Shown: positions 22,981-54,015, numbered from the stretch's first letter. The stretch is 64,000 bases of DNA from Mycteria americana (GCF_035582795.1 NC_134379.1:1054001-1118000); one strand, 5' to 3'. Made by a program: numbers and translations. The notes: generated from the sequence alone by a model not told the origin.

Positions 22981-24853
22981 TAGTTTTAATTCTTGCATCC
23001 AAGGAAACAAAAACACATCTAGTTTTATATGCATTTAATAGTTTACCAATTGGTACAATAAGATTTTTTTAATATGCAGAAAACATGAATAAATTTTGTT
23101 TTACACAGTCTGAGAGCAACAAATCTTACTGTAAAACACAGAGCAGTATTATATACATTCCTTTACTGATTTTTTTTTTTCTTTTTTAAATTGTGTCAAT
23201 AGCTTCAGTTAACTCCTACAGTCTGGGAACTGTTTTCTCCAATTGCAACCTCTAACATCGTTCTTATGAAAAAATTCGACGTTTGCCTTCATGTCAATGT
23301 CAGGATCAACTTCTAAAACTTGAAGATTTTGCTAACTTATCTTCAGAATGAACTTGGGGAAGCCTGAGGGATAGGCAGGACAAGAAAGCAGCTACTTACA
23401 TGACACAGTGGAAAGATAAAAAGGCCAGTTAAATCCAGTTGTGACTTGTAAATCCAACTCACCTTCCCCGCTCCTAACTTGTTTATCCCTACCATTTTAT
23501 GCACGTATTCTTGCTAGAAGATTCTTGGTATTGACTTTTTTAAATACACTGGACTTTATGTACAGCTGGACAGCAAATAACTCATTCTAAGTGCGTTTCT
23601 CCTTCACTCAACTCAGTATTTTTTTTAATATTCAAATCATTAAAAGGATTATCAAGCCACCACTGTCTACAAAAACAAAGTATAATCTTTTTCTTTTAAA
23701 TAGCTTTCACACGAGTCAAAAGCTATTTAAGAGTGATATTATCAGGCAGTTCACATAAAAACAGGAGGAGGCAAACAGGAGAAGCAGGGTACTGACAGTA
23801 TAAGTAGACTGGGCTTGGTGAGTCTATAGCCAAAGCTTTCAAAATACTACAGTGCTCCACAGCCCTTGGACAACTTGCTAGCAACTAGATTTTTTTTTTC
23901 TTTTTCATTAGTGCCCCGGGCACATCATTGGTCACACCATACACAAAAGCAGGACGGTTTTTTTTAAATCTTCTAAAGTGCAAGATGCTATAAAACATCA
24001 ACTTCCAGATTCTGTCTAAACCACAATAAATGTTGCACTTTTTAGAATGCATCTAAGACTTCCTGGGCACGTTGCATTAGTGTGGCACTGGAATGTCTGT
24101 CTGGTTTTAAGCCAAAAAGTCTGTATTGTCTATTTGGTAACACGGCCTATATATAGTTATTTTTTAAGCAATGCCAATTTTAGTAAGGAAAGTGACAAAG
24201 CAGCAGTGAACCTCTTAAACCCTCTAATAAACTTGTTTTGTAATCCAAACCAGTAACCTCATCATTGTACTTATCATCACAGGAAAGGCACAGGATTAGC
24301 TGACAGAAAACATTGCAAACAGTGGAAAAAGTTCAACACAGCGTAGTATCACGGAGCGACACTGCAGGAAACCCTCACAAACCCACCTCCTGTGTTGTGG
24401 CTTTCACGGTTTTGTCTAAACAGGGCTTTGACTTTTGATCCGTTCAGGACCATCCCTGAGATTATTCACTGCTTATTCAAGGAGAAGGGTGCAAATTGCA
24501 TTGCAGAAGTACTTAGCAGGCTGTTTCACACAAGCAATTAAATGCTGCTTACATGACTTCGGTTCGTTGTTTGTCCTTGTAAATAGTTGTATGCTAAAGG
24601 GAAAAAATGCAGTAGACAACTTCCACTTAATAGGTACCTTTAATTTCTCATTCATGTTTATGAATTATGTACATGGTGTGGTTTACTTTAAATAAAGTTT
24701 ATAGGTCCTATCAGGAATTAAACAGATGTATTACTTTACAGTTGCAGATGCACTGAGGAATTTTAAGATGCACTACTTGTGTATCTGGAATTCTCAAATA
24801 GGACAAAAAGCAGCAAATTTTTCCAGTCCAAGCAGCTAACAAACAAAAAAATA

Positions 24854-24859
24854 CTTTAT
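24854..24859 (-). terminator. Best candidate PAFAH1B1 polyadenylation signal
   Basis: AATAAA on the - strand followed within 10-25 nt by TTTTTTTGTTTGTTAG, a strong U/GU-rich downstream element. It would give a 3' UTR of about 1.9 kb. Confidence 0.6.
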
Positions 24860-25683
24860 TTGTGCATGCTTAACTGCAGAAACACACACTGAAAGTTACA
24901 TAAACCACTGGATTTCAGAGATTAGCCTGAATATTAAACTGGCTCCAAAACCCCCACATCAGAACTCCATTTCCTTCACCCCTTCCCAAGGCAAGTCTAC
25001 GCCAGGATCCAATACCCAAACCCATCTCCTCCACGCAGAAGAATGGATCCTTCTGTGGGTGACTGTAGGAAATTAACAGCCATACCCCTCACCGCTTTAG
25101 TGTGTACACCCTCCAGCCGACCCTGCGTTGGTCAAGGATTCTTATTTTTAAAAGGGACAGTTTTAAAAGCCATGTATTAAACAAAATGGATAAAATAAAG
25201 CACAAATTCACCTGTTAAAACATCAGACTGGTACTTCATTATATTGTAAATTTTAAAGTGGACTTTTAAAAAGACCTGGTTAGTTTGGTAAGTATTGTAA
25301 TTCTTAGTTATCTACAATGGAATTTGTCACAAAAATGCTGATTAAAATACTAATTTATAATATTTTCATTCAGTTCAGATCAAAATATGTAACTTTAGGG
25401 ATATGCAAATTAAAAATTGTATACACCAAACAACATAAATACTAATAACCAAGGCAGGCTAGTTTTGCTGATAGGATTCGGTTTTGTTTTTAAATGTTTA
25501 CTTGATAGCATCATTCCCACAGATGGGCTTTGTTTTGTTGATGGTGTTTTGTTTTTCATGGAGAAGCCTGTATCAATCTGTATCTGCCATTATAATCTGA
25601 TTCTCAAGGTATTTAGTGCTTTCTTTAAAGCATTTAAATACTGTATCCCAAGATGTTTCTCAATATGCAAACCACAGTACATT

Positions 25684-25689
25684 TTTATT
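25684..25689 (-). terminator. Candidate proximal PAFAH1B1 polyadenylation signal
   Basis: AATAAA on the - strand followed by TGTACTGTGGTTTGC, a GU-rich element about 5-20 nt downstream. It would give a 3' UTR of about 1.1 kb. Confidence 0.4.
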
Positions 25690-26742
25690 CAAGCCACATT
25701 GTCTTGTCAAGGTAAGTATAACCTCATTCTCCAACGGGTTTCCGAGGAGGCACTAAAGAAACCAAGAAACCTTTGTGTACCCCAACCTCCTGCAAGTGAG
25801 TAAGAGGGAAGTGTACTTTGATACTGTTGTGTAATAGGAATTGCACATCTCTAACAAACATTGAAAGCAAACAGCAAGTTGTACCATGGCAGTCATTTGG
25901 GAGATTAAGCTCTAGTGGAAATTAGATCACTAAATTCTAGTGGGATGGACAACTCCTCCTGGAAGTTCGTCTAGCATTTAAAAAAAAAAAAAAAACCACA
26001 AACAAAAAACCATTTAAACTTAGTTTAACAGCACAGCTTAACCATTGAATGACCAAATAAAAAATAAATACATTTATCACATCAGCTGCTACTAAGATTT
26101 GTTGTCTTATTTCAGGTTTACAGTTAGTTATATAAATATACCAACCCTTGCGTGATAGGAGGCCAAAACAAGTGTATTCTGTTGATTTGGCAAATGTTTC
26201 ATGACAAATATTCCAGAGTTTAATTAATTTCCATTAATTACATATAAGGTTCAGAAGATTCTGAATTGCAGCCTTATTATCTAGTATTCTTAGAGAAGAT
26301 TTATTAAGCACACTTAAGTGATGTTACATAGATACACATCTCTGAAAGAGCCCTACAAAACTTTTCCCAAATGAGGTCACCAATTCAGGCACCAACAGAC
26401 AGCAGAAAGAAAAACAGGTATAATTATCCGACATAGAACGACACTGTCAACTATTCAGTTAAGTGCCCTATTTCAATTATCCAACTTCTGCCTTCTTAGG
26501 TCTGATGTGACCAATGCCAGCCCATGTTCTTAAACCTATGGTACTTCTAGACAACGTATGTAAATTTACAGTATACAATTTGGATTCACCATGCATGAAT
26601 ACTTTGTGTGTAACATTTAATAAGCTCAATCTACATCCAGAATAATTTACATGAAAGGACAATATTTATTTAAACAGAGCTCAATGGGTAACCATGGTAT
26701 CTGAGTGCATCCAGAGGAAAAAGGGGTCAAATGTGAATTCAA

Positions 26743-43384
<16,642 letters not shown>

Positions 43385-43487
43385 TGTGGCTGCGATGTCA
43401 GGTTAACGTGATTCAGCAGTAGCTGCCTCCTCAAGATCTAAAGTCTTGGGAACCCTGGATCCACAATTCAGCCTGCCACGGAGTGGT

Positions 43488-43541
43488 TTAAATAAAAAAT
43501 ATTTTTCCAGACGTGAAATCCAATAGGAAATCCGGAGGCAT
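43488..43541 (-). promoter_or_regulatory. Upstream ORF in the PAFAH1B1 leader (17 codons)
   Basis: ATG at 43541-43539 runs 17 codons (MPPDFLLDFTSGKIFFI) to TAA ending at 43488, about 103 nt before the main ATG. It could lower or tune LIS1 translation. The start context (TTGAATGCC) is weak. Confidence 0.5.
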
Positions 43542-46483
43542 TCAACACAGAAGATTCAATCCATCTAGAAGGTAGAGAAAGAGACACCATTAATTTCCTT
43601 TAAATAAGCATTCATTTACTCTGGACTGACATGATTTCTGTACTTGGATTGCAACACCACTCCGTACAGAACAAGCTGACTAAAATTGTGAATGCAATTT
43701 TATTTTGCTAGTCTGGATTATGCACTTATAGCACACCTCCATCCTGGACTGAGTAGCCTGGACAAACTTGTACGCTTTCTTTATTCCCCGTCTTCCCACC
43801 ATTACTCCTTCAAGAAACAGCGAGCTGAAGGAGACATCTTCAGTCACAGCCCACTTCTAGTTTGTAGGAACTCCATGTTTTCTTGTGACAAAAAGCACTT
43901 AGGCCTACTGTAAACAGCCTACTTTTTGCACTCGCTACTCCTATCAAAAAGCTACACCCCCAAATCCTCTATCCTTATGCTAGATTTTTTATCTTCTGTA
44001 GATTTATCTGTTCATCAGACTAAACCCAGCAAGGTTCATTCAGTTAATTTTCAACACACCCTAGAGATCAGCTAATGCTCTCTGTATCTTTCAAGCTTTG
44101 AGGGAGAGTTTAAGGAAAGAAGAGAACATTCCAGAAAGGGACTATGGAAGATGCTACGGCACACTTCAGGCCATAACCAACAGCATCAAGGCACACTCAG
44201 TTTGTCATTGTAGCTCATTCATGGCATTACACTAGGCAGTTCTCTAGGATTTACCCAACCAGCATCTTTAGAACTACAGCTATAATTCAGCACATGAACT
44301 TTACAGGTAGATTACTACACAATTTTATTGGACAAATGACTTTTTCTATTCTAGTAACACTATCTGAAGAAGTTCCAAAGAACCATGTTCTAAAAGACAA
44401 TACTCACCTTCTTTTCAGTCATGTGTTACCATGGTTTACCTATGGTTAATCTTTTATCTCACCCATATTTGGGGTACAGCAAATTTTTAAACAGTTCTTC
44501 AACCTTATCAGAGTAGCACAATTACCATGGTGCAGAGTTGCCACAAGCCTGTTACTTCAGCTGGGTTCAGAGAGTGCATCGATCACTACACATGTGACAA
44601 TGTATGCTAATTCAGAATATAAATGAAATTTGACGTTTTCAAGATAGTGTTCAATCAGTCAGAATTGTGCCTTTCACAAATTACTTCTTTTTTTCCCCCC
44701 CACACTATTTAATATCTTCTTATGCAGTAACATGAACTTCAGTATTCTTAGCATACAATCTACTTCAACTGGACAGTTTTCATCTTAGTCAAGTGACATC
44801 ACCAAAATCATTTTAGCAGCACTGCCTTTTGATTTCTGCACTGCAGGTACTCTTTTGTAAGCAACGTGATTATGAAAAATGCTGAAGTTGGCATTTCTTG
44901 CATACCTGACAAGAGTCTGTATATAACACATGATTTACTCAAGCCGTTAAGCAAGTTTGACCAACCGGCTGTTAGCAACAAGATAAACTGAACATGACAA
45001 TACCCAAAGACTGAGGAAAGAGTAGCTGGGTTTGTAAACTCTACCAACCACTTCAGGAAACACGTGTTCCCATTGCCTCTCCCCTGCTGTTTCCCCACTA
45101 GACATACAGGTACACAAGGTTCGCTATAAAAGTTGGATAACAATTTTGGTAAGGAGCTCATTTCAAACCAAAGCCTTTCTTATATGAAAAAATTAAAGAA
45201 AATACTAAGCTTGTATCATTAATGTCTACTTATCCATCACAGGGGATCAGGAGCTTGTTTCTAAACCTATCTAGGCTCTGCTGTCTGCTTCAAAATAAGC
45301 TTAAGCTGCGAGTTGCTTGTATTTCACTCTGCTGGTGGATTTTCCACATCAGATGCTGTACACCATAATACTGCACTGCAAGCCGTTTAGGACAAGAGCA
45401 CTCTAAACAGGCAAGACATTATTTAATTAGTTTGACCTCTTCCCTAATTGCTATTTCAGAAACAATTCAGTTGAAAACTGATAGCACAGGCTGCATCCTT
45501 CCAGAGAACAGAAGCAAGCGTTTCACTTCTTGTCCCGTGCCTCGCTTTCTGACAGGTAAAGAGAGAACTGGTTTTCAATAGATGCATCTTCTTCACTACA
45601 TCGTAGAAGTATCGCACAGAAATTAATGGAAATGTAGTTAATATAAAAAAAAAAAATCTACTGAAATGATCAGAAGAAGTGCCCTCTAGAGGGCAATGCT
45701 GCTATAAATTTAAGTACTGAAAAATAGAGGCTTATAATGGCTGAATCTCTGCACTTCAGTATGAACATAGCAACGCTTTCAGTAGCGATAAACATTGCAC
45801 AGAAGAACAAAATAAGGCCCTTCTTTATACACAGAAGCACTGTTTGAAGCACTGAATAGCAGAACACAAAGATATCAACTTCCAAAGTCTGCTTGTAGTA
45901 CTATCATGGTAAAAATCACGGCATTAAAACCAGAAGGTGGCTTTTGTATTATGAACTACCACAAGGCAGCGAATGCCTTGTAAATCCAGCATCGGTGCAC
46001 TAACTCCAGTAAAAATCACACTCTGATATTTTGTCAATTTTGTCATTGCATCTGGGAGATGCAGCTATAGCACTTGCCTAAAAATAATAGCAAGTGCGTT
46101 CGTAAGGCAAGCCTTGACGTGCCATCTAGTTAGAAAGGCATTTTTCCCCCTCAGATGTAAAGTAACCCCAAACTTCTCCTGTATCCCCAACACTTGGCAA
46201 TGCCTGGCCTGCTCCATCACTCTAACTCCAAACTGTTATTCAGAAACAGATCTTAGTACTAGATAAATTTCAACAGCTACAGGGCAAAGCAGCTATTTCT
46301 GCTATTAGCAAATTACACATGATCCACAATAAGTTACCAATCAACTGACCTACGGTATCACGCTTCTCTGAAAAGTGTCTGTTCCAAGCACCCTTCTCAG
46401 TATTCCTGACTTTTTAACTACAAAGGCACCTGAATATAAGGCAAAGTATTTTCAGGGCAGCTTCCTTCATATAAACCCTTTAA

Positions 46484-46600
46484 CAAAAGACAAAACAAAA
46501 CAAAAGGAATGAAAACAAACAAACAGAAAAAAAAACAAACACAAAAAACCCACAAACAGACAAAAAACCCTCCCAAGCAAAAACGTCCAAAAACAAAAAG
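46484..46600. repeat. A-rich low complexity ((CAAAA)n/(CAAA)n)
   Basis: Nearly pure A/C with occasional G over about 115 nt in PAFAH1B1 intron 1. No longer element is attached that I can recognise. Confidence 0.75.
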
Positions 46601-47687
46601 CCAAAAGGACCCAACTTTAATTATACACCTGGGCCACTTTTAGAAACAACAAAGAGTGGATAAAGTGTCCATGCGCATTGCCTTCTCCTTGGCCAGAGCA
46701 GGCTTTGTGACATACAAAACTCAGTGGAGCAAGACTAACCAGTCCTCCCTCCTCCACTGCCTATCACGGCCTACAGTCACCACTGCCCTACACACACACC
46801 CGCAAATAACCTCGGTGATGAGAGGAAGCAAGTGTTCCAAGAGAACCCTTGGGAAAAACAAACCCACAACAAACCCAACCCCTGTTCATTACATCTTACC
46901 CGAAATTGGTCATTTTTAATACCAGCAGCTTACTGTGAATAAGGTGGTGTCAAGACAGAGCTCGATCTTTTTTGAAAGACAAATGTCTTTGTATGAAAAT
47001 TAAAATCTGTTCTCTGTAAAGTACAGAAAAAAGAGGCTGAACCTAAATGGAGCCATCCATGGAGTAACAGCTACTAATTAAAGGTAAAACAGGATGTGCC
47101 TTCTATTAATAGCCCCACTTACACTGCAGAAAGTTTTAGTTTCTAACTTAAGACCTGTTTGATTCCATATCAGTAGTCTGCATACATAAAAGCACTGAGT
47201 GGCAAACCTTTGCATATGTACACTCTTGCAACAAAAGGGGGCTACAAGTACTTTCAGCAAGATCAGTTGTCTTTATAAACATTTTAAAATTGGGAGCTAG
47301 ACCTGGCTGGACACAGCACTGGAACAGGTATGACACATCAAACGCTCGCCTCTCGCTTCTCCTGGCAGGGCAGTACAGTCTCTGCTCAGTTTTCTAGAGT
47401 GTACAGCTACCTGGTGGGAGAAGAAACACAGACATCACCCACTGCAGTTTAGGTAGGCTACTTCCTTATGGAGCAACACAAACCATTTGAAAGCTGTATG
47501 TAACATCCTCAGCTCCATGAACGGTAGCATACCCTCAGACAACTCCATCTCATCTCAACTGCTAACTTTTCCACTTAGCTAAAGATCAGCTTTTATACTT
47601 AGGACTGGTAGAAACATCCGAGCAATAAGGATAAATTCAATCCTTAACTGCTGTAGGACTGGAGTGGCATACTAAAGCATAATCTTT

Positions 47688-47715
47688 TAAAAATAAATAA
47701 ATAAATAAATAAAAA
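47688..47715. repeat. (AAAT)n tetranucleotide microsatellite
   Basis: About six AAAT units on + in PAFAH1B1 intron 1. Confidence 0.85.
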
Positions 47716-47885
47716 GCCAAGAATCATCACAGGCCAGAATTTTTTCCCTACAAAAGCTTCTAAAACATACAGAACTATTGATAAAGAGCAACAAATTGGG
47801 CAGAAAAACCCTAAAAGCAGAAGAGTCCTTCCTTGTAAGGGAAGGTGGAAACAGCACAGTATAGGTTCTTCCGACTTTCTCATTT

Positions 47886-47921
47886 AAAAAAAAAAAAAAA
47901 AAAAAAAAAGAGAGAGAGAGA
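47886..47921. repeat. A24 run followed by (GA)5
   Basis: Twenty-four A on + followed by five GA units. It could be a decayed retrotransposon tail, but the 170 nt before it matches no element I recognise. Confidence 0.85.
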
Positions 47922-50900
47922 AGTGGAAGACCCTCTGTCTCTTCACATCCGAGAATCGCCTCCCATCTTCCTGAACTGGGATTCAGAGATTCCTTAGCTT
48001 CACCACACACAGCCTTTTGCTGGAGCCAGCTGCACTCACCACAAGGCTCACCCACACTGCACTGAGGACACATTTACTCCTATTGAAATTGCTTTGAGGC
48101 TCAGAGATTCTGCCTGGCATGCATTTAAAGATAGTCCCACCCTGATGGTGACTAAATACATACCTTTCGCAACTGGTTAGTGTCAAGGCACCCAGCTGAG
48201 TCTAACTTTGCACTTGAAGTGGACATCACAGATCTGATACTGTATAGGAACCACCCTCTTCCTGAGGGTGACTAAGACATCCTAACAATTCAAAAGACAG
48301 TTTCTTCTTCCTGACTTTAAACAGTAGGTCCTTATACCGATGTAGATCAGTGTGGTTCAAGCGTTTCCTAGATTACTGGAAAACTTCGCAATAACTTAAG
48401 AGACACTGACCTGCTAATCATTCATAAGATGTACAAACAGAAAAATGAAACAGGTTCAGCTACATTTGTTAGCTCTTTTGGATGGCTATATAGTAGGTAT
48501 TCAAAGCACAATAGCTAAACAGATACAGTCAAAGCAATAAGGTAGGGGAAAAAAAAAATATCACTTTCAGGCAAGAGATAGTCAGAATTCCCCTCAGTTC
48601 ATGATACATCATGCCAATAAATAAGACTTGGCTTGTAGGTATTTCTATGATGGTGTTCATACTTGCTTCAGGAGACATTTAAATATTATTTTCCATAAGT
48701 ATTCTCCAAATATAATTGAGAAACAGGTTATGGAATCAAATTAACCCTTCAGCATTTTAGTCTCAACCTGCCAAAAATGCCTGTTCATTTACCTAAACTA
48801 GCATCAAGCGAGAGCAAAGTTACTGGAATTAAAATTCCTAAAACTGTCCATTCCGTACACACACACACAAAAAATCAAATTTAGTGTGTAAATTCCTTCA
48901 GAGTTCATTACGTCTTTGCTTATCAGAGTACACTGGATGCTAAACAGTACTAAAATTTGGTTTGAATACCTATGTCTGCTAAAGACACTGTGCCCTGAAT
49001 TAGACATTTACCTTTTATCTATTTCAAGCTGAACATCTACTTTGCAAACCAACGAGACTAAACAGAAGTTTTCAAACACACTTGAGGACAGAAGTTTTCA
49101 AAAATCAAAACCAGCCTTTCTTAGTCTTAACTGCTAAAATAGTGTTTCTGGACTTAATCCTTGACTTATTGATTACTGCTGTTAATTACTGCATAGATAC
49201 CCATCAATACCACAGCTCATCCAAGTATTTTAGAGCAGGATGAAAGTTTTGTTATTTTTTGTTTCACCTACCTCTGTTTTACTACTGTTATTACTTTGTT
49301 TAACAATTGTAATAACTCACTGCTACAGCTTTAATCGGAGGGTTTCATCTTCATGTGGCAGGGAACCATTCAACTCTTTCAGAGCAACACATATGTTGTA
49401 CCGTGACAAAATTGAAGACATAAATACGGAGGTCAAATAAACCATTAGCTACTAGTTATTACCTCATGATATAAATTATACCTTCAGTAAGATGCTACAT
49501 TGGTCCCTGCAAGGTATTTAGCATCCCAGAAAGAATGAGGGCTTTTGTCCTTTAAACTGCCTTATGGGAATCACACCATGGGAAGGAACTGCACTCAGTG
49601 CTCACCAGCTGCCAGCACACAACAACCAAGTTATTAACTTCTCCGCTGATGCTGCCATCAACAGGGTGTTTCACACTAAGTTCTTACGAAGCCCTTCCAA
49701 ATCCAAGCATTTTCATAAGTGTATCCAAAGGTACCGAACTGTGCCATCACAACCTTATCTTCCGCAGTATTTTATCAGCAAGATCAGCTCAAGGTTCTCC
49801 ATTGTCTTTCCTTTACTCCCATCAAGTGTGTATTGCAAAATACTGCTATATTACAAAAATACTGCTTATGGATCAACACCATAAACAAATCACTGAAATG
49901 GCTCACCTAACAATACCCATTTCTGCTCTTCAGAAAAAGTTATAGTAAAAATCACTCCCAACTGAGATATGATCCATCTAAATTGCAGTTAGCAAGTTAA
50001 ACAATTACATATTTTATCAGAAACAACATATACACCAGTAAACGTAAAATATATAAATGGGAAATAATGTTTGTCAAACTCATCTTTCATTCTGGACGTA
50101 TGCTTGCTTTGCTAGACTCAGTGGAGCACGCCTCTGTAGCATGAGCAAGACCCAATCTAACATGCCTGCGTTAGGATCAGTGCTCTCCTTTCACTGTGAG
50201 TGACCATGCTTCACAGCAAAGCCATCTGTATCAATGCCTTGTTGACTGGCAGCGCTCTGCTACCATGGCAATAAGGTTTAAGAAAATCTACAAATATCAA
50301 GCAGCGACATACAGACAGAGAGCAGAAAGCTATTCCAAGTTCATCATGAACCACTATTCCTTGCAGACATTTGTAGGTTTTAACCAGATTTTTAAAGTCA
50401 CCTCAGTAAAGCTGCACAGAGTAATGCAGAGAAAGATGTATTACATTATAAGGCCTTTACAAGTTTCAGAAGTTCAATTTTACAGGCTTCTTTCATGGCC
50501 TAAGTTACTCTGATTACTTAAGCCAGGGCTCCCGTCATCAAGAAAATCCTCATCAGCACCATGATGAAAGCGGGTCTCACCCACTGAAATTCCAGGCTCA
50601 AAACCTTTATCTTTCTGGTCGTTTAAGTCCTCAAGCCTACAGAAACATTTGCTTACTAGCTAGTACAAAAACCAGCCAATCAGCCTTAATACATTCTTAA
50701 GTACTTTTTCTGTCTCCTGTAATTCCCACAGGCACACTTGTCCCCCCTGTATTTTATGTTTTCTCTCTTAATTTTTGAATTATTATGAGTTAAACCAAGA
50801 AAATCAGTTTCAACATCATTCCTTGGTTCACAACAGCAGCGGCAAACAGTTAAATATATCAGCACCACCCCAAGTTCACGCTGCTGCTGTCTAGCAACCT

Positions 50901-53900
50901 AACAACCACTGCTGACCAATCTGTTATTGCAGATCTTGGAATACATGTTCATAGCTCCTCCAGGAACTTAAAAATAAATAAATTAAATTTCTGCCGTTTT
51001 AATGACCGTTGCTTAGGCTCCACAAACAGCCTTCCCCACAAAAACACAAGCTACATGCACTAAACACATAACTGTAGCTCATTATATCCAAAATTAGAAG
51101 AGATGGATGGCATAAATTACAGAGAAAATGTATCAGCAGATACAGAACAGACCAACACCTTTCAACTCTGAAAGCTTATCAAAGAGCTGTGCGCTGCTGT
51201 GCTTTAAGAACAGTAAATTTTTGCGCTTTTTTGCAGAATCCTAATACCCTAATAAACTCAACTACAAGACCATTTGTTTTCTAAGTATTATTATGACAAA
51301 ATCATGTATTTAATAATATTCTACAAGAATGTTTCTTTGAAGGAGACAAAATCCGACTTCACGTTCTCAGATTGGCAGGTTAGTACTAAGCTCTTAGGTT
51401 ATAAAAGGCACATAAGCCATTACAAACACAAGGAACACACAACTGGGTTCACATTATGAAATCAATTACAGAGTTTTAGATTGCTTACATTTAGCTTCAA
51501 ATTTCAATCTTAATTTGCCATCATTAAGAATTCCAACAACCTGCGTAAAACTCAAAATAGTCTTGAGTGTCCAGCTACATGCTACCAAATTCCAAGCGGT
51601 TTCTCTAACACATTCTCCTGTTCTTAAAAGATGTTTTACCTGAAAGAAAACTCCTTACATTTTCTTCTGAGTTTGTTAACATATCTAAAATCCTAGTTCG
51701 GTTCGCTTCCTCTCGTCAGGTAATTGTTCAACCCCAGTGAAAGGTAAGGCACTTACGAAGTGGAAGCAGAGAGCAGAGCCACCAAAAGACTAATTGAATT
51801 GATATAATCAGAATTAAATTCCACAATTCTTTAAAGTTGAGGCTATCTATTTATTCATTAATAAAGTAGAAACTCTTGTTGCATTGTCACTTGCTACATG
51901 GCTGGCACATTAGATCCTTACAAAGTTTTTCAACAGTGTATCTTGTTTCATAACATATTAACAGGAGGACTTAAAGTGGTTATTTGTGAGTATTTGCAGG
52001 CAATTAGAGCTACAGTCCTTTATGGGAGAGCTAGATTAAATTAATTGTTCTCTTGTACCTCTAGATTACACTGCTAAATTCTAGCAAGTATATAAGCAAC
52101 TATATAAGAACACGTCCTTTTAATCTAGGCTAATTTTTAATGGTCTGATTTTGTTTTAAACCCAGTAAGCAAAAAGCTGCTTTATCAAACTCAAGCCACA
52201 GAGTAGGACAACTCTTCCCACAAATGTACTGTACAAACAGATTCCATAGAAGCTGCTGCTTAAATACGACTCAAGGTGAAGCGATATCCATATTTCTTGG
52301 GCATAACTACTATAACCTGGAAAGGTTTCTTAGAAATCTGTCTCCATCCGTTTTTCTTTCCAAAAAATGGTAACAAGTAAAATAAAGCATCCAGTTCCTT
52401 TTTTCCCCCCTTCATCTCAGCCCCAGTTACAGTAGAAAAGCACATATACAGTATAATCACAAGTGAACAGCCGTGCAGTTCTTAGTGTGGCAAACACACC
52501 TTATCCTAGCAAATGTTAGAATTCATCACCTGCTAAGCCGGCAGGGATGAGTTGAAGAATACAAGCAAGCTACTCACTTATGAGCTGGGCTAATCTTTTT
52601 TCCACTTTTCAGCCGACATCAGTAAAGCTAGCTGAAGGAATATGAAAAAGTGAGCTCCAACAACTACCTTATTTTGGAAAAACAGAACAAAAAGCAAATC
52701 TGATCTGAATTACAACTCTGCGCCTTATTTTTAATTCACATGTTTAGTAAGCCTGTTATTCTGCAATTAAGTGAAGTCTTAAAACGCCCATAGGTCTTAA
52801 ACACAAATGCTTTGCCAAGTATATCAATATAGCATTACACATAATATAGCATTTTGTGCAGTGTTTGTTCACATTTTGCAATAAGTTACCAAAACCAGTT
52901 TCCATTTCAGTTCAGTTAAAGGTTTACCAAAGCAAATATTTTTAACACAAAAAAATTGAAAAGTCCTATGCCTGTTTTCTTATCCATTTCAGCTACTTTT
53001 ACAGGTTAATTGAATTGACTTCACTAAAAACCTGATAGCTTACTTCTGAAAATAATTCAACAATAAATCCATGGGGAACTACAAAGTAATCTATAGCAGA
53101 TCAGGTATAGTGCCTATGTTCCAAAGACTTGGAATGCAGGTTGTAATTACATCTAAAAAATAAAGCCAGGAAATGTCATCAAGACACTATAAAATAGGAG
53201 CAAGTTAACTACTCTATACTGCATGTTCCCTAAATAAATGCATTTCTGTCCTAATTAGAGATGGGCATTTTGAAATAAACTTATATGTCCACCTACTTTC
53301 CCATATTATTTCAAGTTATAATCATTACTTAACAGATCACTGGCAGTCACTACCTAGCTTCAGGACTGTAAAACAACAAGAGACATTTTTGGTCTCGTTA
53401 CCTTCCCAGGCACTGTGCGACTTTTCGATGCATTTGGACCAAGTTTGCTAGGAAAATACTTGGGGGCAGGGGGAAGAAGTCTTTCAATTAATACAATCTT
53501 GACATCTATCCTCCCTCTATCACTTCAATTTTGCAGTTCTGGTAGAAGCATGATACAATTAACCCTCAGGAGAAACGTCTCAAGCACATAGTCACTACAT
53601 ACCATTTTAGAGCCTTTAAGCTTCTTCCAGATCAGAGTTCCAGTTTGTAGTCTACGTGTAGACTTTGGTAGAAAACAAGTGAAAACATATTACTTCTAGC
53701 CTGCCTGTCCAGTTCTGTGTGAAAATGCAGGTAAATTTAACTATCAATAAATGAACAACCTGGAAAAAAACAGGCTACAGTAGAAAATAAACCTTTAAAA
53801 TGTGTGAAAAAGTTTTGGACATAGAACTCTCTATGCTGTTGTTTAGTATGTTGTGATAGTGATACAATAGCAAGGAGTTATTTCACAAAATTAGTTTAAA

Positions 53901-53984
53901 ATTCATATTAACCCCCACCAGGTTTTCACTGAACTTTGCTGGAAACCTGAATGACTTTCTGGTCAGACACGGGTCAGTGAAATT

Positions 53985-54015
53985 GGGGGGGCGGGGGGGG
54001 GGGGGGGGGGGGGGG
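53985..54015. repeat. G7-C-G23 tract in PAFAH1B1 intron 1
   Basis: Thirty-one bases interrupted by one C, G on the + strand, which is the template strand for PAFAH1B1. Followed by a purine-rich stretch to about 54055. Confidence 0.9.

Larger units (their letters stand above)
22981..26742 (-). other. PAFAH1B1: PAFAH1B1 3' UTR (distal limit uncertain)
   Basis: AT-rich sequence directly following the PAFAH1B1 stop. AATAAA hexamers on the - strand occur at 26665-26670, 26300-26305, 25684-25689 and 24854-24859; ATTAAA variants at 23034-23039 and 22985-22990. The human gene has a multi-kilobase 3' UTR with alternative polyadenylation (from memory), so several mRNA ends are plausible. The part below about 24840 is the least certain. 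Contains an A16 run at 25980-25995. Confidence 0.55.

Noticed and set aside
47700-47910. Processed pseudogene or SINE ending in the A24 tail
   Set aside because: The 170 nt before the tail resembles no known coding sequence, tRNA or SINE promoter, so only the simple repeat is reported.
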